38,242 nucleotides of DNA from Yersinia thracica (GCF_902170565.1 NZ_CABHXX010000125.1:1-38242); one strand, 5' to 3'. Counted from the stretch's first letter, positions 7,452 to 19,386 are shown. Translations and numbers: made by a program. The notes: generated from the sequence alone by a model not told the origin.

Positions 7452-8864
7452 TTAGGCTTTTTCGTGAGGATTACGGCTATTTGTTCCGTTCAAATTCCGT
7501 ATCAGTAAGCCATATTCTACATTAATGTCTTCGGGAATCGGCAAATACATGATGTGCCCGTTACCCGGCGCGATATCTGCCGGTTGGCTCTTTTTATCCT
7601 GCATACTTTCAAGGGTAAACTGGATATTACCCTGGGGAGTCATCAACTCAACACTGTCACCGACTGAGAATTTATTTTTGACGATGACTTCAGCCAGCCC
7701 ATCACGGCGTACACCGGTAAACTCGCCGACAAATTGCTGGCGTTCTGAAACTGAATAGCCATAGTCGTAAGTTTGTTGATCTTCATGCACATGACGGCGT
7801 AGGAAACCTTCGGTATAACCGCGGTGAGCCAAGCCCTCCAATGTGGTCAGCAAAGTCGGGTCAAAAGGTTTACCGGCTACGGCATCATCAATAGCGCGGC
7901 GATAAACCTGCGCGGTCCGGGCGCAATAATAGAATGACTTAGTGCGGCCCTCAATTTTCAGCGAATGCACACCCATTTGGGTCAAGCGCTCCACATGCTG
8001 AATAGCACGCAAGTCTTTGGAATTCATGATGTAAGTGCCATGCTCATCTTCAGTCGCCGTCATGTACTCACCTGGGCGCTGGGCTTCTTCTATCATAAAT
8101 ACTTTGTCGGTTGGAGCGCCGATACCCAATGTGGGCTCGACATTCTTCACCGCAATAGGCTGATGAATATGCACGATATTGCCAATATCATCTTCTTTGC
8201 CTTCTTGAACATTATATTCCCAGCGGCAGGCATTGGTGCATGTTCCCTGATTCGGATCACGTTTATTAATGTAGCCGGAGAGCAAGCAGCGGCCGGAATA
8301 GGCCATGCAAAGTGCGCCGTGCACAAAAATCTCCAGCTCCATGTCGGGCACTTGTGCGCGGATTTCAGCGATTTCTTCCAATGATAATTCACGAGAAAGT
8401 ATCACGCGGGTCAAGCCCATTTGCTGCCAGAATTTAACCGTCGCCCAGTTAACAGCATTGGCTTGCACCGACAGGTGAATATCCACCTGTGGGAAAGCTT
8501 CTCGCACCATCATGATTAAACCGGGGTCAGACATAATCAGGGCATCTGGCCCCATATCAATCACCGGTTTTAAATCACGTAGAAAGGTCTTCAGTTTGGA
8601 GTTGTGCGGGGCAATATTCACCACCACATAGAAGCGCTTGCCCAGAGAGTGGGCTTCCTGAATACCTAATGCCAGATTCTCGTGATTGAATTCATTATTA
8701 CGCACTCGCAGGCTATAGCGCGGCTGACCGGCATAAACCGCATCTGCGCCATAAGCAAAAGCATAACGCATATTTTTAAGGGTGCCGGCAGGGGATAACA
8801 ATTCCGGTGTAAAAGGCAGATTTGGTGAAAATATTGATGATGAAGATTCTTTTGGTAAGGACAT
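7452..8864 (-). CDS. yegQ: Prephenate-dependent tRNA uridine(34) hydroxylase TrhP (YegQ), peptidase U32 family
   Basis: The 470-residue protein belongs to the U32 peptidase-like family. In E. coli YegQ/TrhP makes 5-hydroxyuridine at tRNA position 34 without oxygen, using prephenate, as the first step to cmo5U. The N-terminal barrel begins with ELLSPAGTLKNMRYAFAYGADAVY (about 21-44). The cysteine-rich U32 signature follows near 175-215 (VHGALCMAYSGRCLLSGY ... CTNACRW), expected to hold an iron-sulfur cluster. Compared with E. coli (453 aa) there are about 17 extra residues at the N-terminus, serine-rich and not conserved, and only a weak ribosome binding site (GAGAG). No internal ATG offers a better start. 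An FNR-like palindrome lies about 120 bp upstream. Confidence 0.93.
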   Translation of the reverse strand: MSLPKESSSSIFSPNLPFTPELLSPAGTLKNMRYAFAYGADAVYAGQPRYSLRVRNNEFNHENLALGIQEAHSLGKRFYVVVNIAPHNSKLKTFLRDLKPVIDMGPDALIMSDPGLIMMVREAFPQVDIHLSVQANAVNWATVKFWQQMGLTRVILSRELSLEEIAEIRAQVPDMELEIFVHGALCMAYSGRCLLSGYINKRDPNQGTCTNACRWEYNVQEGKEDDIGNIVHIHQPIAVKNVEPTLGIGAPTDKVFMIEEAQRPGEYMTATEDEHGTYIMNSKDLRAIQHVERLTQMGVHSLKIEGRTKSFYYCARTAQVYRRAIDDAVAGKPFDPTLLTTLEGLAHRGYTEGFLRRHVHEDQQTYDYGYSVSERQQFVGEFTGVRRDGLAEVIVKNKFSVGDSVELMTPQGNIQFTLESMQDKKSQPADIAPGNGHIMYLPIPEDINVEYGLLIRNLNGTNSRNPHEKA

Positions 8865-8983
8865 ATCACGGCTCTCAGTCTGAGTTCAAGTCAGAACCAC
8901 GCCCGAGGGAGTGGCTAAAAACCGAGGATTGTAACCTTGCCCATCGTGAAAATCAGCCGTTGCACAATTTTTGTCAGGTTTAA

Positions 8984-8997
8984 ATGATCTGGATCAA
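8984..8997. promoter_or_regulatory. FNR-like palindrome upstream of yegQ
   Basis: Read towards yegQ the sequence is TTGAT-CCAG-ATCAT, nine of ten matches to the FNR consensus TTGAT-N4-ATCAA. A -10-like TACAAT at 8928-8933 would place the site near -70, compatible with class I activation. It also lies downstream of yegP, so service to yegQ is the simplest reading. It could equally be a chance match. Confidence 0.4.
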
Positions 8998-9012
8998 TAT
9001 GAGGAGAGAAAT

Positions 9013-9033
9013 GCGCGGTCACTGGCCCCGCGC
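9013..9033 (-). terminator. Weak terminator-like hairpin after yegP
   Basis: GCGCGG (9013-9018) and CCGCGC (9028-9033) form a GC-rich 6-bp stem with a 9-nt loop. On the minus strand it is followed by ATTTCTCTCC, a poor T-tract. It is the only hairpin I see between yegP and the yegQ promoter. Confidence 0.3.
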
Positions 9034-9087
9034 GAATACATTCTTAGTAGGATAGTTCGGTAAAATAGCGCTATAAAATCAATAAGA

Positions 9088-9426
9088 TTACAGTGTCAGG
9101 TCTTTAATGATGGTGGTCGGGCCGTTTTTCACAACAGAAGCAATTCCCTTTTTAGCGGCAGCTTCGGAACTGTAGGATTCACTGACACCAATAACCTGAT
9201 GGTTTTTCGCTTTCAACACGAAATAGGGCTCATTTTTCGTGTTGAGCTTTAACTCATATTGGCTTTCCAGTGGAGAGTTACTTTGTACCGATGATATGCC
9301 GTTTTCAGCGGAGGCTTTGCTGGCATACATCTCACTGGTGAGAATAATTTCGCCATTACTGGCTTTCAGATTGAAATGGTACTGCCCATTCTTTGCCTTT
9401 TTAATCTCATAGTGACCGGTGGTCAT
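9088..9426 (-). CDS. yegP: YegP family protein, tandem DUF1508 repeats
   Basis: The 112-residue protein consists of two copies of a roughly 48-residue unit (about 4-50 and 54-101). Each follows the pattern YE(I/L)K...(Y)F.LKA.N..(I/V)..SE.Y.S...A..GI.SV, typical of DUF1508 proteins such as E. coli YegP. The fold is a small beta-alpha module. The cellular role is not established; it is usually described as an uncharacterised stress-associated protein. GGAG lies 7 nt before the ATG. It sits just downstream of baeR on the same strand, as in E. coli, with a 77-bp gap, so it may be cotranscribed or have its own promoter. Confidence 0.9.
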   Translation of the reverse strand: MTTGHYEIKKAKNGQYHFNLKASNGEIILTSEMYASKASAENGISSVQSNSPLESQYELKLNTKNEPYFVLKAKNHQVIGVSESYSSEAAAKKGIASVVKNGPTTIIKDLTL

Positions 9427-9503
9427 AATGTTGCTCCTTTGGGTGATATTCCTATTAGAGTGTAGTCAACGACTCATACAGCACCAACATAATGCAAATT
9501 AGA

Positions 9504-10223
9504 TTACAGCAAACGGCAGATCTCGGCCTCCCAGCGATACCCCATTCCATAAACCGCGCGAATAAAGGGCTTCTCGCCATCGAGAGCTTCCAATTTGCGC
9601 CGCAGATTTTTGATATGGCTGTCGATAGTGCGGTCAGTCACCACGCGGTAATCGTCATACAGGTTATTCAGCAGTTGCTCGCGGCTAAAAACATGGCCCG
9701 GTTGGGTTGCCAGGATTTTCAGCAGGCGAAACTCCGCCGGGGTCAGCTCCAGCAAATGGCCCTGATAGCTTGCCTGGAAGCGGGATTCATCAATCAGCAG
9801 CGGTGCGCTCTCACTGGGTTGTTCCCGCTGTTGTTGGCAGCGGCGCAGAATAGTTTTGACCCGCGCCACCACTTCCCGTGGGCTATAGGGTTTGCAGATA
9901 TAATCATCAGCCCCAATTTCTAACCCCAATAGCCGGTCAATCTCTTCCGTTTTTGCCGTGACCATCATGATAGGCACATCGGAAAACCGGCGGATTTCAC
10001 GGCAAACACTGATGCCATCACTGCCGGGTAACATCAGATCCAGCAATATGATGGCGGGAGGCGCTTGGCGTACGGCGGCGACCACTTCGGCGCCATTGGT
10101 GAGCCACTGGGTGCTGTAACCTGCGGCTTGCAGGTAATCGACCAATAACTGGCCGAGCTTGGGCTCATCTTCAACAATCAATACGGTGCCAGACTGGCTG
10201 GTAGACTGTAGCTGTTGGTGCAT
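9504..10223 (-). CDS. baeR: Envelope-stress response regulator BaeR (OmpR/PhoB family)
   Basis: The 239-residue cytoplasmic response regulator works with sensor kinase BaeS. The receiver domain (about 12-125) has the acidic pair E18/D19, phospho-acceptor D62 in LLDLMLPG, and K111 in CKPYSPRE. A winged-helix OmpR-type DNA-binding domain follows (about 140-232), including [12 protein letters not shown] and [18 protein letters not shown]. It starts 8 bp after the baeS stop codon, so the two are cotranscribed. In E. coli BaeR activates mdtABCD and spy in response to indole, flavonoids and misfolded periplasmic proteins. A candidate BaeR box lies upstream of mdtA in this window. Confidence 0.96.
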   Translation of the reverse strand: MHQQLQSTSQSGTVLIVEDEPKLGQLLVDYLQAAGYSTQWLTNGAEVVAAVRQAPPAIILLDLMLPGSDGISVCREIRRFSDVPIMMVTAKTEEIDRLLGLEIGADDYICKPYSPREVVARVKTILRRCQQQREQPSESAPLLIDESRFQASYQGHLLELTPAEFRLLKILATQPGHVFSREQLLNNLYDDYRVVTDRTIDSHIKNLRRKLEALDGEKPFIRAVYGMGYRWEAEICRLL

Positions 10224-10231
10224 GAGATGAA

Positions 10232-11608
10232 TTACCCTATTGAATGGAATAGCGGAAATACTACCCTAATCCGCAGGCCGCCCATAGGTGAATGTTCGGC
10301 ACTGATTTTACCGCCATGTGCTTCAACAATATTGTGGCAAATTGCCAGGCCCAGCCCCGAGCCGCCACTGGCGCGGTTACGCGAGCTTTCAGTGCGATAA
10401 AAGCGCTCAAAGATGCGTTGCAACTGTTCATCACTCAGGCCCGGTTTAGTGTCCTGCCAGCTTAGCGTTAAGGTTTCTTCTGCAAGCTGAGCGCTGATTT
10501 CTAATTGTCCCCCTTCATTGGTGTAGCGCAGGCTATTTTCCAGCAAGTTGTGAAACAGCTGATTTAGCCGGTCGGGGTCGCCAAACATTACGGCTTGCTC
10601 GGGCAGGTGAGTGATGATGCGGATATTTTTGTTTTCAAAGCGGCCATGGAAGCTGGCAATAGCAATTTGCAGCAGGCGAGCGGCATCCAACTGGGTTTTA
10701 CGATAAGCCAGCGCCCCCCGGTCAGAGAGCGAAAGTTGGTGTAAGTCATTCACCAGTTTAGTCAGTATTCCGACTTCAGCTTGCAGTGAAATCAGCGATT
10801 CCGGTGTTGGCGCGCGCACGCCATCTTGCAAAGCTTCCAGTTCACCGCGCAATACTGCCAGCGGAGTGCGTAACTCGTGGGAGACATCGGCCATAAAGTC
10901 GCGCCGATTTTGTTCATTTTTCTCCAGTGAACTGGCTAACTGGTTAAAATCCTGCGCCAAACGGCCCAATTCATCGCGGCTACTGACCGCCACGCGGGCA
11001 CTGAAATCACCGGCAGCCAGCCGATGAGTCCCTTCCACCAGACGTTTTACCGGGGCTAACATGCCGCGCGATAAAACCCAGGTCACGGCGGCGGCCAATA
11101 AGGTCGACAAGGCGACAATAATCCAACTGGTGCGGCGCTGTTGCTGATCAAAATTAATATCAGCATGGCGAGTTAGTTTTTCCGGTGGGGTGGATATCAC
11201 CCAGCCCACCACCTGTTTATTCACGGTTATTGCCCGGCGACTGGCCTCTTGGGGTAACTTCCCGGTGTGCCCCACCAGCAGATTATTATGATTATCAACC
11301 ACCCAAAATTGAGCGCGCCAACCGCGTGGGGGCAAGTTGCGGCTGTTATCACCACTTTGCTCGAGAGACTTCATTATCTGATAAATAACTTGATCATTAT
11401 TGCGCAGAAAATCCCAGTTACCGTAGCGCTGGTATTGAACTTCAAGCGCATCCCCCAGCATGGCTATCCGCTGCTCATTACTTTGCTTGATATAATCAAT
11501 AAAGCCGCGCTCGAAACTGGCTCTTATTCCCCAGTGCATAGTGATGAGCACCAGCATACAGGTGGCAAATATCGCCATAAACAGTTTGCCGGTAATGCCG
11601 ATTCTCAT
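10232..11608 (-). CDS. baeS: Envelope-stress sensor histidine kinase BaeS
   Basis: The 458-residue inner-membrane kinase phosphorylates BaeR. A first transmembrane segment spans about 8-29, the periplasmic sensor region about 30-160, and a second transmembrane segment about 162-180. These are followed by a HAMP domain (about 181-233), the dimerisation/phosphoacceptor domain with H244 in [10 protein letters not shown], and the ATPase domain. In the latter the N-box is [11 protein letters not shown] (N358), the G1 box DTKPG is at 386-390, and the G2 box GGSGLGLA is at 415-422. It starts 30 bp after mdtC, the place where E. coli has mdtD. Length and motifs agree with E. coli BaeS. Confidence 0.96.
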   Translation of the reverse strand: MRIGITGKLFMAIFATCMLVLITMHWGIRASFERGFIDYIKQSNEQRIAMLGDALEVQYQRYGNWDFLRNNDQVIYQIMKSLEQSGDNSRNLPPRGWRAQFWVVDNHNNLLVGHTGKLPQEASRRAITVNKQVVGWVISTPPEKLTRHADINFDQQQRRTSWIIVALSTLLAAAVTWVLSRGMLAPVKRLVEGTHRLAAGDFSARVAVSSRDELGRLAQDFNQLASSLEKNEQNRRDFMADVSHELRTPLAVLRGELEALQDGVRAPTPESLISLQAEVGILTKLVNDLHQLSLSDRGALAYRKTQLDAARLLQIAIASFHGRFENKNIRIITHLPEQAVMFGDPDRLNQLFHNLLENSLRYTNEGGQLEISAQLAEETLTLSWQDTKPGLSDEQLQRIFERFYRTESSRNRASGGSGLGLAICHNIVEAHGGKISAEHSPMGGLRIRVVFPLFHSIG

Positions 11609-11638
11609 GATATTTCCACCTGTTTTATCGGTTAGCCA

Positions 11639-14600
11639 TTATTCCAGTCTCATCAACGGCTTTTTACTAAAGCGGCTGCGCAGCCGGTCAAAATAGAGAT
11701 AAACCACCGGGGTGGTATATAAGGTGAGTAACTGGCTCATGACCAGCCCGCCGACAATAGTAATCCCTAGTGGTTGGCGTAATTCAGCGCCATCACCACT
11801 GCCCAAGACCAACGGCAGCGCGCCGAATAAGGCGGCCAGAGTGGTCATCATAATCGGCCTAAAACGCAGCAGACTGGCCTGGAAAATGGCATCGCGGGCG
11901 CTAAGATTGCCATTGCGTTGTGCATCGAGAGCAAAATCGACCATCATGATGGCGTTCTTTTTCACGATACCAATCAATAGCATAATGCCAATCAGGGCGA
12001 TGAGGCTAAAGGGCGCATCGAACAGTTCCAGCGCCAGTAATGCCCCGACCCCAGCGGAGGGCAAGGTTGATAATATGGTTAGCGGATGAACATAACTTTC
12101 ATACAAAATCCCCAGCACGATATACACCGTGGCGATCGCCGCCATAATCAGCCAAAGCTGAGATTTCAAGGTTTCCTGGAACACTTGCGCGGTACCGGCA
12201 AACACGCCGCGCACCGTGCCCGGCACCCCCAATTCTGTCATTGCCCGCTCAACGGCGGCGGTGGCTTCAGACAGGCTGCCGCCATCGGGTAAGTTAAATG
12301 AGATAGTCGAGGCGGCGGATAAACCTTGATGATTGACCGCCAGCGGGGCATTCGCTGGCTGCCATTTAGCAAAATAAGACAGTGGAATTGACTGGCCGTT
12401 GCTGTTAATCACAAACATCTTGTCCAGCGAACTCACATCCTGCGTGTATTGAGGCGCGACTTCCATCACCACTTTGTATTGGTTTAGTGGCTGATAAATA
12501 GTGGAAATTTGCCGCTGACCAAAGGCGTTATTGAGCAACGCATTGGCATCAGATACATCAATACCCAGCCGCGCCATGGTTTCGCGGTCGTAGGTCAGCG
12601 CCATTTCCGAGCCTTTATCCTGTTGGTCGGAGTTCACATCGGCTAACTCCGGTAACTTGCTCAGGGCCGCCCGGACTTTTGGCTCCCATTCACGCAGAGC
12701 GGTTAAGTCATCCGCCAATAACGTATATTGATAACTGGCGTTGGATTGACGGCCACCGACGCGAATATCCTGCACCGGAGAGAGGAACAGACTGGCCCCC
12801 GGCTCTTTTGCCAACTTGCCGCGTAGCCGGGCAATCACTTGTTGGGCTGTTTCGCTGCGTTCACTCAGTGGTTTCAATGAGATAAACATTGATCCGCTGT
12901 TGGTGCGCGAACCGCCGGTAAATCCCGTCACATTGTCGACTGCCGGATCGGCACTGACAATTTTCATAAAATCTTTCAGTTTTTGCTGCATTGCCTGGAA
13001 AGAAATACTCTGGTCGGCTTGAATAAAGCCCATCATGCGGCCGGTATCCTGTTCAGGGAAAAAGGTTTTTGGGATACTGATATAGAGCCAAACATTCAGT
13101 GCAATAGTGGAAAGCAGCACGGCCATCACCCAGCGCGTATGGCCCAGCACCCAATTGAGTGAACGGCCATAACCTTGCTGAATAGCCAGCAGCACTTTAC
13201 CGAAACCGCGAATACGTTGTGGCTGACCGGCCGGACGGGCGCGTAACAAATGGGCGCACATCATCGGCGTTAGGGTCAACGAAATAACTAGCGAGATACC
13301 GATAGCCACCGACAATGTGATGGCAAACTCACGGAATAACCGCCCCGGTAACCCCTCCATCAACAGCAGCGGAATAAACACCGCCACCAGAGAAATACTC
13401 ATCGACAGCACAGTAAAACCGACTTCGCGCACCCCGCGCAGGGCGGCAACCATCGGTTTCACCCCAGCCTCCAGATGGCGAGAAATATTCTCCAGCACCA
13501 CAATGGCGTCGTCGACCACAAAGCCGGTGGCGATGGTCAGCGCCATCAATGACAGATTATTAAGGCTAAAGTCGCACAAATACATGGCGGTAAAGGTGCC
13601 AATCAGCGAAACCGGCACCGCAACCGCGGGGATCAAGGTGGCACGGCCTGATCGCAGGAACAGGAACACCACCAGAATCACCAATGCCACGGCGATCACC
13701 AGTGATTGTTCCACTTCATCCAGTGAGGCGCGGATAGTCGGCGAGCGATCTTGCGCAATGTTCAGTTGAATTGAGGCCGGAATAGAGGCGCGCAGAGCCG
13801 GGAGTTCGGCGCGAATTCTGTCGACCGTGGCGATAATATTCGCCCCCGGTTCACGGCTGATCACCAATAGAATCGCCGGTTTGCCATCGGACATCCCGGC
13901 ATTGCGCACATCCTGCACCGAATCGACGACATTGGCGACATCTTGCAACCGCACTGGCGAGCCATTGTTATAGTGAATGATAAGCGGGCGATAACCCTCG
14001 GCAGTTTTGATCTCATCATTGGCCTGCACCTGCCAATGTTGCTCACTACTATCAATGGAACCTTGCGGGTGGCGCACGTTAGCCGCGCTGATCGCCTGGC
14101 GCACCGCATCCAGTGACACGCCCTGATTGAACAGCGCGCCAGGATTCAGCTCCACCCGCACCGCAGGCAGTGAACTGCCGCCGACCGAGACCTCACTGAC
14201 GCCCTCGGTCTGAGCAATTTTCTGCGCCAATTGGGTCGAGGCAAAATCATATAATTGGCCCTGACTGAAGGTATCCGAGGTCAACGTCATGATCATAATT
14301 GGCGCATCAGACGGGTTCATTTTGAAATAGGTCGGGCGATTGGGCATGCCGGAGGGGAGCAAGCTTTGCGCGGCATTAAGCGCCGCCTGTACATCACGCG
14401 CCGCGCCATTAATATCGCGGTCGAGGGAGAATTGCAGAATAATTCGCGTGCTGCCCAGCGAACTGGTTGAAGTCATTTCATTAACGCCAGCAATTCTTCC
14501 TAGTGCGCGCTCCAGTGGCGTGGCAATGGATGACGCCATGGTCTCCGGGTCGGCACCGGGCATCGAGGCACTGACCATAATCACCGGATAATCAACCTGC

Positions 14601-14713
14601 GGCAGCGGTGATACCGGCAATAAACTAAAACCGATAATCCCGCTGAGGGTGATGGCCAGTGTCAGCAGGGTAGTGGCGACCGGGCGTTGGATGAACAGAG
14701 CAAAGAATTTCAC
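11639..14713 (-). CDS. mdtC: RND multidrug efflux transporter subunit MdtC
   Basis: This 1024-residue inner-membrane RND pump subunit assembles with MdtB (a B2C heterotrimer in E. coli) and with MdtA and TolC. It shows the two-fold RND layout: a helix at about 12-29, a large periplasmic porter loop to about 335, a helix bundle, a second periplasmic loop, and a second bundle ending near residue 1010. The proton-relay aspartates are in [14 protein letters not shown], about residue 400. Its ATG overlaps the mdtB stop codon by 4 bp (ATGA), indicating coupled translation. In E. coli the complex exports bile salts, novobiocin and siderophores. MdtC is the subunit thought to carry substrate. Confidence 0.97.
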   Translation of the reverse strand: MKFFALFIQRPVATTLLTLAITLSGIIGFSLLPVSPLPQVDYPVIMVSASMPGADPETMASSIATPLERALGRIAGVNEMTSTSSLGSTRIILQFSLDRDINGAARDVQAALNAAQSLLPSGMPNRPTYFKMNPSDAPIMIMTLTSDTFSQGQLYDFASTQLAQKIAQTEGVSEVSVGGSSLPAVRVELNPGALFNQGVSLDAVRQAISAANVRHPQGSIDSSEQHWQVQANDEIKTAEGYRPLIIHYNNGSPVRLQDVANVVDSVQDVRNAGMSDGKPAILLVISREPGANIIATVDRIRAELPALRASIPASIQLNIAQDRSPTIRASLDEVEQSLVIAVALVILVVFLFLRSGRATLIPAVAVPVSLIGTFTAMYLCDFSLNNLSLMALTIATGFVVDDAIVVLENISRHLEAGVKPMVAALRGVREVGFTVLSMSISLVAVFIPLLLMEGLPGRLFREFAITLSVAIGISLVISLTLTPMMCAHLLRARPAGQPQRIRGFGKVLLAIQQGYGRSLNWVLGHTRWVMAVLLSTIALNVWLYISIPKTFFPEQDTGRMMGFIQADQSISFQAMQQKLKDFMKIVSADPAVDNVTGFTGGSRTNSGSMFISLKPLSERSETAQQVIARLRGKLAKEPGASLFLSPVQDIRVGGRQSNASYQYTLLADDLTALREWEPKVRAALSKLPELADVNSDQQDKGSEMALTYDRETMARLGIDVSDANALLNNAFGQRQISTIYQPLNQYKVVMEVAPQYTQDVSSLDKMFVINSNGQSIPLSYFAKWQPANAPLAVNHQGLSAASTISFNLPDGGSLSEATAAVERAMTELGVPGTVRGVFAGTAQVFQETLKSQLWLIMAAIATVYIVLGILYESYVHPLTILSTLPSAGVGALLALELFDAPFSLIALIGIMLLIGIVKKNAIMMVDFALDAQRNGNLSARDAIFQASLLRFRPIMMTTLAALFGALPLVLGSGDGAELRQPLGITIVGGLVMSQLLTLYTTPVVYLYFDRLRSRFSKKPLMRLE

Positions 14714-17700
14714 GGCTGTTCCCGCCCATCCGGCAATTCTGGCGTCTCAATATCTTGATGTTGATAGCGATTTTTGCCATGGGAATTGCGTGCCAGTTTA
14801 TCAAATAACAGATAGATAACCGGCGTAGTGAACAGGGTCAGCACCTGGCTGACAATCAGCCCGCCGACCATACAGACTCCGAGAGGATTGCGTAATTCAG
14901 CCCCGGAACCGGTACTGAGCATCAGGGGCAATGCGCCAAACAGCGCGGCCAATGTGGTCATCAAAATCGGGCGGAAACGCAATAAACACGCTTGATAAAT
15001 GGCGTCATACGGCGTCATGCCCTGATCCCGCTCGGCGGCCAGTGCAAAGTCGATCATCATGATGGCGTTTTTCTTCACGATGCCGATCAGCAGGATTATC
15101 CCGATAATGGCGATCACATCCAGCTCATGACCGGTCAACATCAGGGCCAGCAAGGCCCCGACACCAGCGGTCGGCAGGGTGGATAAGATAGTCACCGGGT
15201 GAATAAAACTTTCGTACAACACCCCGAGCACGATATACATCGCCACAATAGCGGCAATAATCAGCCATAGTGTGCTGCCTAGCGCGGCCTGGAACGCCAG
15301 TGTCGAACCTTGGAAGCGGGTCATAATATCCGCCGGTAGCTGGATGGCCTGCTCCGCTTGGGTCACGGCATTGACCGCTTCCCCCAGAGAATAGCCCTGC
15401 GCCACATTGAATGAGATAGTGGCTGACGGGAACTGATTCAAATGGTTGATAGAAAGCGGCCCGAAGCGCTCTTCAATAGTGGCAATGCTGCTCAGCGGCA
15501 CGCCTTTACCGTCACTGCCGGTCAGGCGGATATCATTAAAGGCCGCCAGCCCCGGTGTGGCTTTGATATCATGCTCTAGCACCACCCGATACTGATTGGC
15601 TTGGGTATAAATGGTGGAAATCAACCGCTGACCAAAGGCGTTATAGAGCGCGCTGTCGATGGCGGCCATGGTGATCCCCAGACGGCTGGCGCTGTCTCGG
15701 TCGACATTGACAAAGGCCACTAACCCCTGATCCTGCCAGTCGCTGGTGACATCCTGGAATGGCGCTTGTTGCTGTAATTCACTGACCAGTTTCGGCACCC
15801 AGGTGCTCAGTTCCTCCAGTGAAGTGGCTTGCAGAGTGAACTGATATTGGGTGCGGCTCAGTTGGGTATCAATGGTCAAGTCTTGTACCGGCTGCAAATA
15901 GAGTTTAATCCCCGGAATTCCAGCCACACTCTGCTGCAAGCGGGTGATTATCTCTGGGATGCGATCCTCTCTGCTGCTCAACGGCTTAAGGTTAATCTGC
16001 AACCGGCCATTATTGAGCGTGGCGTTGGTGCCGTCGACCCCGACAAATGAGGTCAGGCTTTCGACCGCCGGATCTTTCAGGATAATAGCGGCCACTTGCT
16101 GCTGGCGCTCCGCCATATTACTGAATGAAACAGATTGCGGCGCTTCCAAAGTGCCCTGAATGAGGCCATTGTCCTGCAAGGGGAAAAAGCCTTTGGGCAT
16201 GAGTAAGTAAAGTAATACTGTCAGCACCAGCGTGCTTAAGGTGACACCCAGAGTTATCCATTGATGATTAAGCACTTTTTTCAGTGCCACCGCATAATGG
16301 GCGATGATCCAGTCAAAGAATTTTTCACTGGCGCGCGATAGGCGGTTTTGCTTGCGCAGGGATTCATAACTGAGCATCCGTGCGCACATCATGGGTGTCA
16401 GTGTCAGGGAAACCACCGCTGAAATCAGGATTGCCACCGCCAGTGTGACGGCAAATTCACGGAACAGGCGGCCGACGATGTCGCCCATAAACAGCAGCGG
16501 AATCAACACCGCAATCAATGAGAAAGTCAGTGAAATAATGGTAAAGCCAATCTCACCGGCCCCTTTTAGCGCGGCATCCAGCGGTTTTTCGCCCTTTTCG
16601 ATATAGCGCGAGATATTTTCAATCACCACGATGGCATCATCGACCACAAAACCGGTGGCAATGGTCAGGGCCATTAATGTCAGGTTATTGATTGAAAAAC
16701 CGAGGAAATACATCGCGGCGAATGTCCCAATCAGTGACAGCGGCACGGCAATGCTGGGGATAATGGTGGCCGCTGCATTGCGCAGGAACAGGTAAATCAC
16801 CATCACCACCAATACAATCGCCAGCATTAATTCAAACTGCACATCACTGACTGAAGCACGGATAGTGGTGGTGCGGTCGGTCAGCACTGTGACATCAACT
16901 GACTTCGGCAGGCTTTTGATCAAATCCGGCAGCATTTCGCGAATACTGTCGGCGGTGGCAATCACATTGACCCCCGGCTGGCGCTGGATATTCAGCACAA
17001 TCGCCTGTTGGGTATTGGCCCAAGCAGCCAGTTTGTTATTTTCTGCGCCCTGTTCGATGGTGGCGACATCCTGCAAGCGCACTGGCGCACCATTTTGGTA
17101 AGCGACAATCAGGTCGCGGTAATCCTCAGCGGATTTCATCTGGTCATTGGCCGACAAGGTAACTGAGCGGGTTGGCCCATCCAGACTGCCTTTGGCGGAG
17201 TTGACGTTGGCATTGCTGATGGCGGTGCGAATGGTTTCGCTGTCCAGCCCCAAAGCAGCGACTGCCGGTGCATTCAATTTCACCCGCACCGCCGGGCGCT
17301 GACCGCCAGAAATGGTGACCAGACCCACGCCGGTCACTTGCGAGATTTTCTGCGCAATGCGGGTTTCGACCATATCTTCCACTTGAGTCATCGGGAGCGC
17401 GGTGGAGGTCACCGCCAGTGTCAGAATGGGCGGATCCGCTGGATTCACTTTGCTGTAAATCGGCGGATAGGGCAGGTCATTGGGCAGCAGATTGGTGGCG
17501 GAGTTAATCGCCGCCTGCACTTCTTGCTCGGCTACGTCCAGCGGCAAAGTGAGCTGGAATTGTAAGGTGATGACCGACGCGCCCCCAGAGCTTTGTGACG
17601 CCATTTGTTTCAAGCCAGACATCTGGCCAAACTGGCGCTCCAGTGGCGCAGTAATAGAGGAAGTCACCACATCCGGGCTGGCACCGGGGTAAAGTGTCAC

Positions 17701-17868
17701 CACCTGAATGGTCGGGTAATCGACTTCCGGCAGGGCGGAGACCGGCAAAGCGCGATAGCCGATAATCCCCGCTAACAGAATGGCGACCATAAACAGTGTG
17801 GTGGCAACTGGGCGCAGGATAAACAGCCGTGATGGCCCGCCGCCGGGGGTTGGAGGCATCACTTGCAT
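14710..17868 (-). CDS. mdtB: RND multidrug efflux transporter subunit MdtB
   Basis: The 1052-residue RND subunit is paralogous to MdtC and encoded immediately before it. The N-terminus is [20 protein letters not shown], then the usual first helix and porter domain ([20 protein letters not shown]). The proton-relay motif [14 protein letters not shown] lies near residue 410. A C-terminal polar tail of about 25 residues extends past the last helix and makes it slightly longer than E. coli MdtB (1040). It begins within the last base of the mdtA stop codon (TGATG). In the known complex MdtB is thought mainly to drive proton translocation. Confidence 0.97.
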   Translation of the reverse strand: MQVMPPTPGGGPSRLFILRPVATTLFMVAILLAGIIGYRALPVSALPEVDYPTIQVVTLYPGASPDVVTSSITAPLERQFGQMSGLKQMASQSSGGASVITLQFQLTLPLDVAEQEVQAAINSATNLLPNDLPYPPIYSKVNPADPPILTLAVTSTALPMTQVEDMVETRIAQKISQVTGVGLVTISGGQRPAVRVKLNAPAVAALGLDSETIRTAISNANVNSAKGSLDGPTRSVTLSANDQMKSAEDYRDLIVAYQNGAPVRLQDVATIEQGAENNKLAAWANTQQAIVLNIQRQPGVNVIATADSIREMLPDLIKSLPKSVDVTVLTDRTTTIRASVSDVQFELMLAIVLVVMVIYLFLRNAAATIIPSIAVPLSLIGTFAAMYFLGFSINNLTLMALTIATGFVVDDAIVVIENISRYIEKGEKPLDAALKGAGEIGFTIISLTFSLIAVLIPLLFMGDIVGRLFREFAVTLAVAILISAVVSLTLTPMMCARMLSYESLRKQNRLSRASEKFFDWIIAHYAVALKKVLNHQWITLGVTLSTLVLTVLLYLLMPKGFFPLQDNGLIQGTLEAPQSVSFSNMAERQQQVAAIILKDPAVESLTSFVGVDGTNATLNNGRLQINLKPLSSREDRIPEIITRLQQSVAGIPGIKLYLQPVQDLTIDTQLSRTQYQFTLQATSLEELSTWVPKLVSELQQQAPFQDVTSDWQDQGLVAFVNVDRDSASRLGITMAAIDSALYNAFGQRLISTIYTQANQYRVVLEHDIKATPGLAAFNDIRLTGSDGKGVPLSSIATIEERFGPLSINHLNQFPSATISFNVAQGYSLGEAVNAVTQAEQAIQLPADIMTRFQGSTLAFQAALGSTLWLIIAAIVAMYIVLGVLYESFIHPVTILSTLPTAGVGALLALMLTGHELDVIAIIGIILLIGIVKKNAIMMIDFALAAERDQGMTPYDAIYQACLLRFRPILMTTLAALFGALPLMLSTGSGAELRNPLGVCMVGGLIVSQVLTLFTTPVIYLLFDKLARNSHGKNRYQHQDIETPELPDGREQP

Positions 17869-19199
17869 CAGGATTTCTCCGCCGCTGGAGCTGTGCCAGC
17901 CGGTGCATCAGCCGCCGGTTTTCCACCTCGACGTTGTGTGCCTTTTTCGGTCGTAGCTGGTTTTTCTGCCGCGTCAGTTTGAGCAGCCTCTGCTGAACGA
18001 GGAGTGACCACTTCAACTTGCAAACCTTCCGTCAGGCGATCAATACCGTCAGTGACCACGCGCTGACCGGCATCCAGCCCGGCGCTGATAACCACTTGTT
18101 TACTATCTTGAATTCCGGTGGTAACTAAGTGCTTACTGACTTTATTCTCGTCATTTAATGTCCAGACAAAACTCCCCTCGTTACCCATCTGCACCGCCGC
18201 AGTCGGCACCACCACGGCATTTTGCAGTAAATCCACTTTGATACGCGCGTTAACAAATTGATTCGGGAACAGCACGTCATCTTCATTGGCAAAGCGGGCT
18301 TTCAGCTTAATGGTGCCGGTGGTGGTATCAATTTGGTTATCAATACTGAGCAGATAACCTTGGGCTAGCATCTGCTTATTGGTGCGGTCCCATGCTTCAA
18401 CCGGCACGGTAGTCTTATTTTCTGCTGCATTTTTCTGTGCTTGCATAATGGCCGGGATATCACTTTCCGGTAGGGTAAAGACCACATCAACAGGATGTGT
18501 TTGAGTGATAACCACAATCGGGGTGGCGGTGCCGCTGGTAATGTAGTTACCGACATCCACTTGTTTTAGCCCGACTTTACCGGAAATGGGCGCGGTAATG
18601 CGGCTATAAGTCAGTTGCAGTTGGGCGCTGTCGATAGCTCCTTGATCGGCTTTTACACTGCCTTCGCTCTGGCGCACCAATGAAGCTTGAGTATCCAAAT
18701 CTTGCTGTGAAATCAGGCCGGTTTTAGCCAATTTTTGATAGCGGGCCAAATCGCGGCGAGCATTGTCTAGTGTGGCCTGGTCTTTGGCTAGTTGCCCTTG
18801 AGCTTGGGTCAGTTGAACTTGGTAAGGGCGCGGGTCAATTTCGACCAGTAAGTCACCGGCCTTAACCTGCTGGCCTTCAGTAAAGTGGATAGCCATTAAC
18901 TGGCCATCAACCCGGCTGGTGACCGTGACGGTGTTCGCGGCAATCACTGTCCCTAAGCCGGTGAGATAACGCGGCACCGCTTGTTCGGTGGCAGTGGCGG
19001 CTTGCACTGGAGACATCGGCATATTACGGCGGCTGCCCGCGCGAGCGGAACTGCTTCCTGCGCCATTTTGCTGTGCCCCCGGCGCACTGTTTGGTGGGGC
19101 AGCACTGAAATGACGCCAGACAAACACAGCAACAATAATCGCCACCACGATCCCCAATAAAGTCAGTAATCGGGAAGTGCGTTTGGATTGAGCTTTCAT
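17868..19199 (-). CDS. mdtA: Efflux pump periplasmic adaptor MdtA
   Basis: This 443-residue membrane-fusion protein links MdtBC to the outer-membrane channel, probably TolC. An N-terminal membrane anchor spans about 11-28, with a low-complexity Pro/Ala/Gly/Ser stretch to about 60. The HlyD-type core follows: lipoyl halves at about 85-125 and 195-230, enclosing an alpha-helical hairpin (about 126-194), then a beta-barrel domain. The C-terminal tail (about 405-443) is Ala/Thr/Gly-rich and longer than in E. coli (415 aa). The ribosome binding site is mediocre (AAGGGA about 13 nt upstream). The leader contains a complete ERIC element; the BaeR-type promoter is proposed beyond it. Confidence 0.95.
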   Translation of the reverse strand: MKAQSKRTSRLLTLLGIVVAIIVAVFVWRHFSAAPPNSAPGAQQNGAGSSSARAGSRRNMPMSPVQAATATEQAVPRYLTGLGTVIAANTVTVTSRVDGQLMAIHFTEGQQVKAGDLLVEIDPRPYQVQLTQAQGQLAKDQATLDNARRDLARYQKLAKTGLISQQDLDTQASLVRQSEGSVKADQGAIDSAQLQLTYSRITAPISGKVGLKQVDVGNYITSGTATPIVVITQTHPVDVVFTLPESDIPAIMQAQKNAAENKTTVPVEAWDRTNKQMLAQGYLLSIDNQIDTTTGTIKLKARFANEDDVLFPNQFVNARIKVDLLQNAVVVPTAAVQMGNEGSFVWTLNDENKVSKHLVTTGIQDSKQVVISAGLDAGQRVVTDGIDRLTEGLQVEVVTPRSAEAAQTDAAEKPATTEKGTQRRGGKPAADAPAGTAPAAEKS

Positions 19200-19261
19200 G
19201 ATGCGGTGAGTCCCTTTGGTTTATCTTGTTATGCGCACACAAGTGCAAAAAATAAAAATTC

Positions 19262-19386
19262 ATACCCCATAGATTTCGAGATTCAGGAAGGCGGCAAGCG
19301 AGAGAATCCCGATGAGCTTACTAAAGTAAGTGATTCGGGTGATTGAACGCAGCCAACACACCTGTATCTTGAAAGATGACGGGTAT
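19262..19386. repeat. Complete ERIC element in the mdtA leader
   Basis: ATACCC (19262-19267) and GGGTAT (19381-19386) bound a 125-bp element with the full ERIC pattern, including AGCTTACTAAAGTAAGTGATTC in the core and GAACGCAGCCAACACACC beside it. If the mdtA promoter is where I place it, the whole element is transcribed as part of the mdtA leader. Confidence 0.9.

Noticed and set aside
11712-17692. Many open frames of 60-150 codons opposite or overlapping mdtC and mdtB
   Set aside because: They are shadows of two long, well-recognised RND genes. They have no ribosome binding sites worth noting and low-complexity products.
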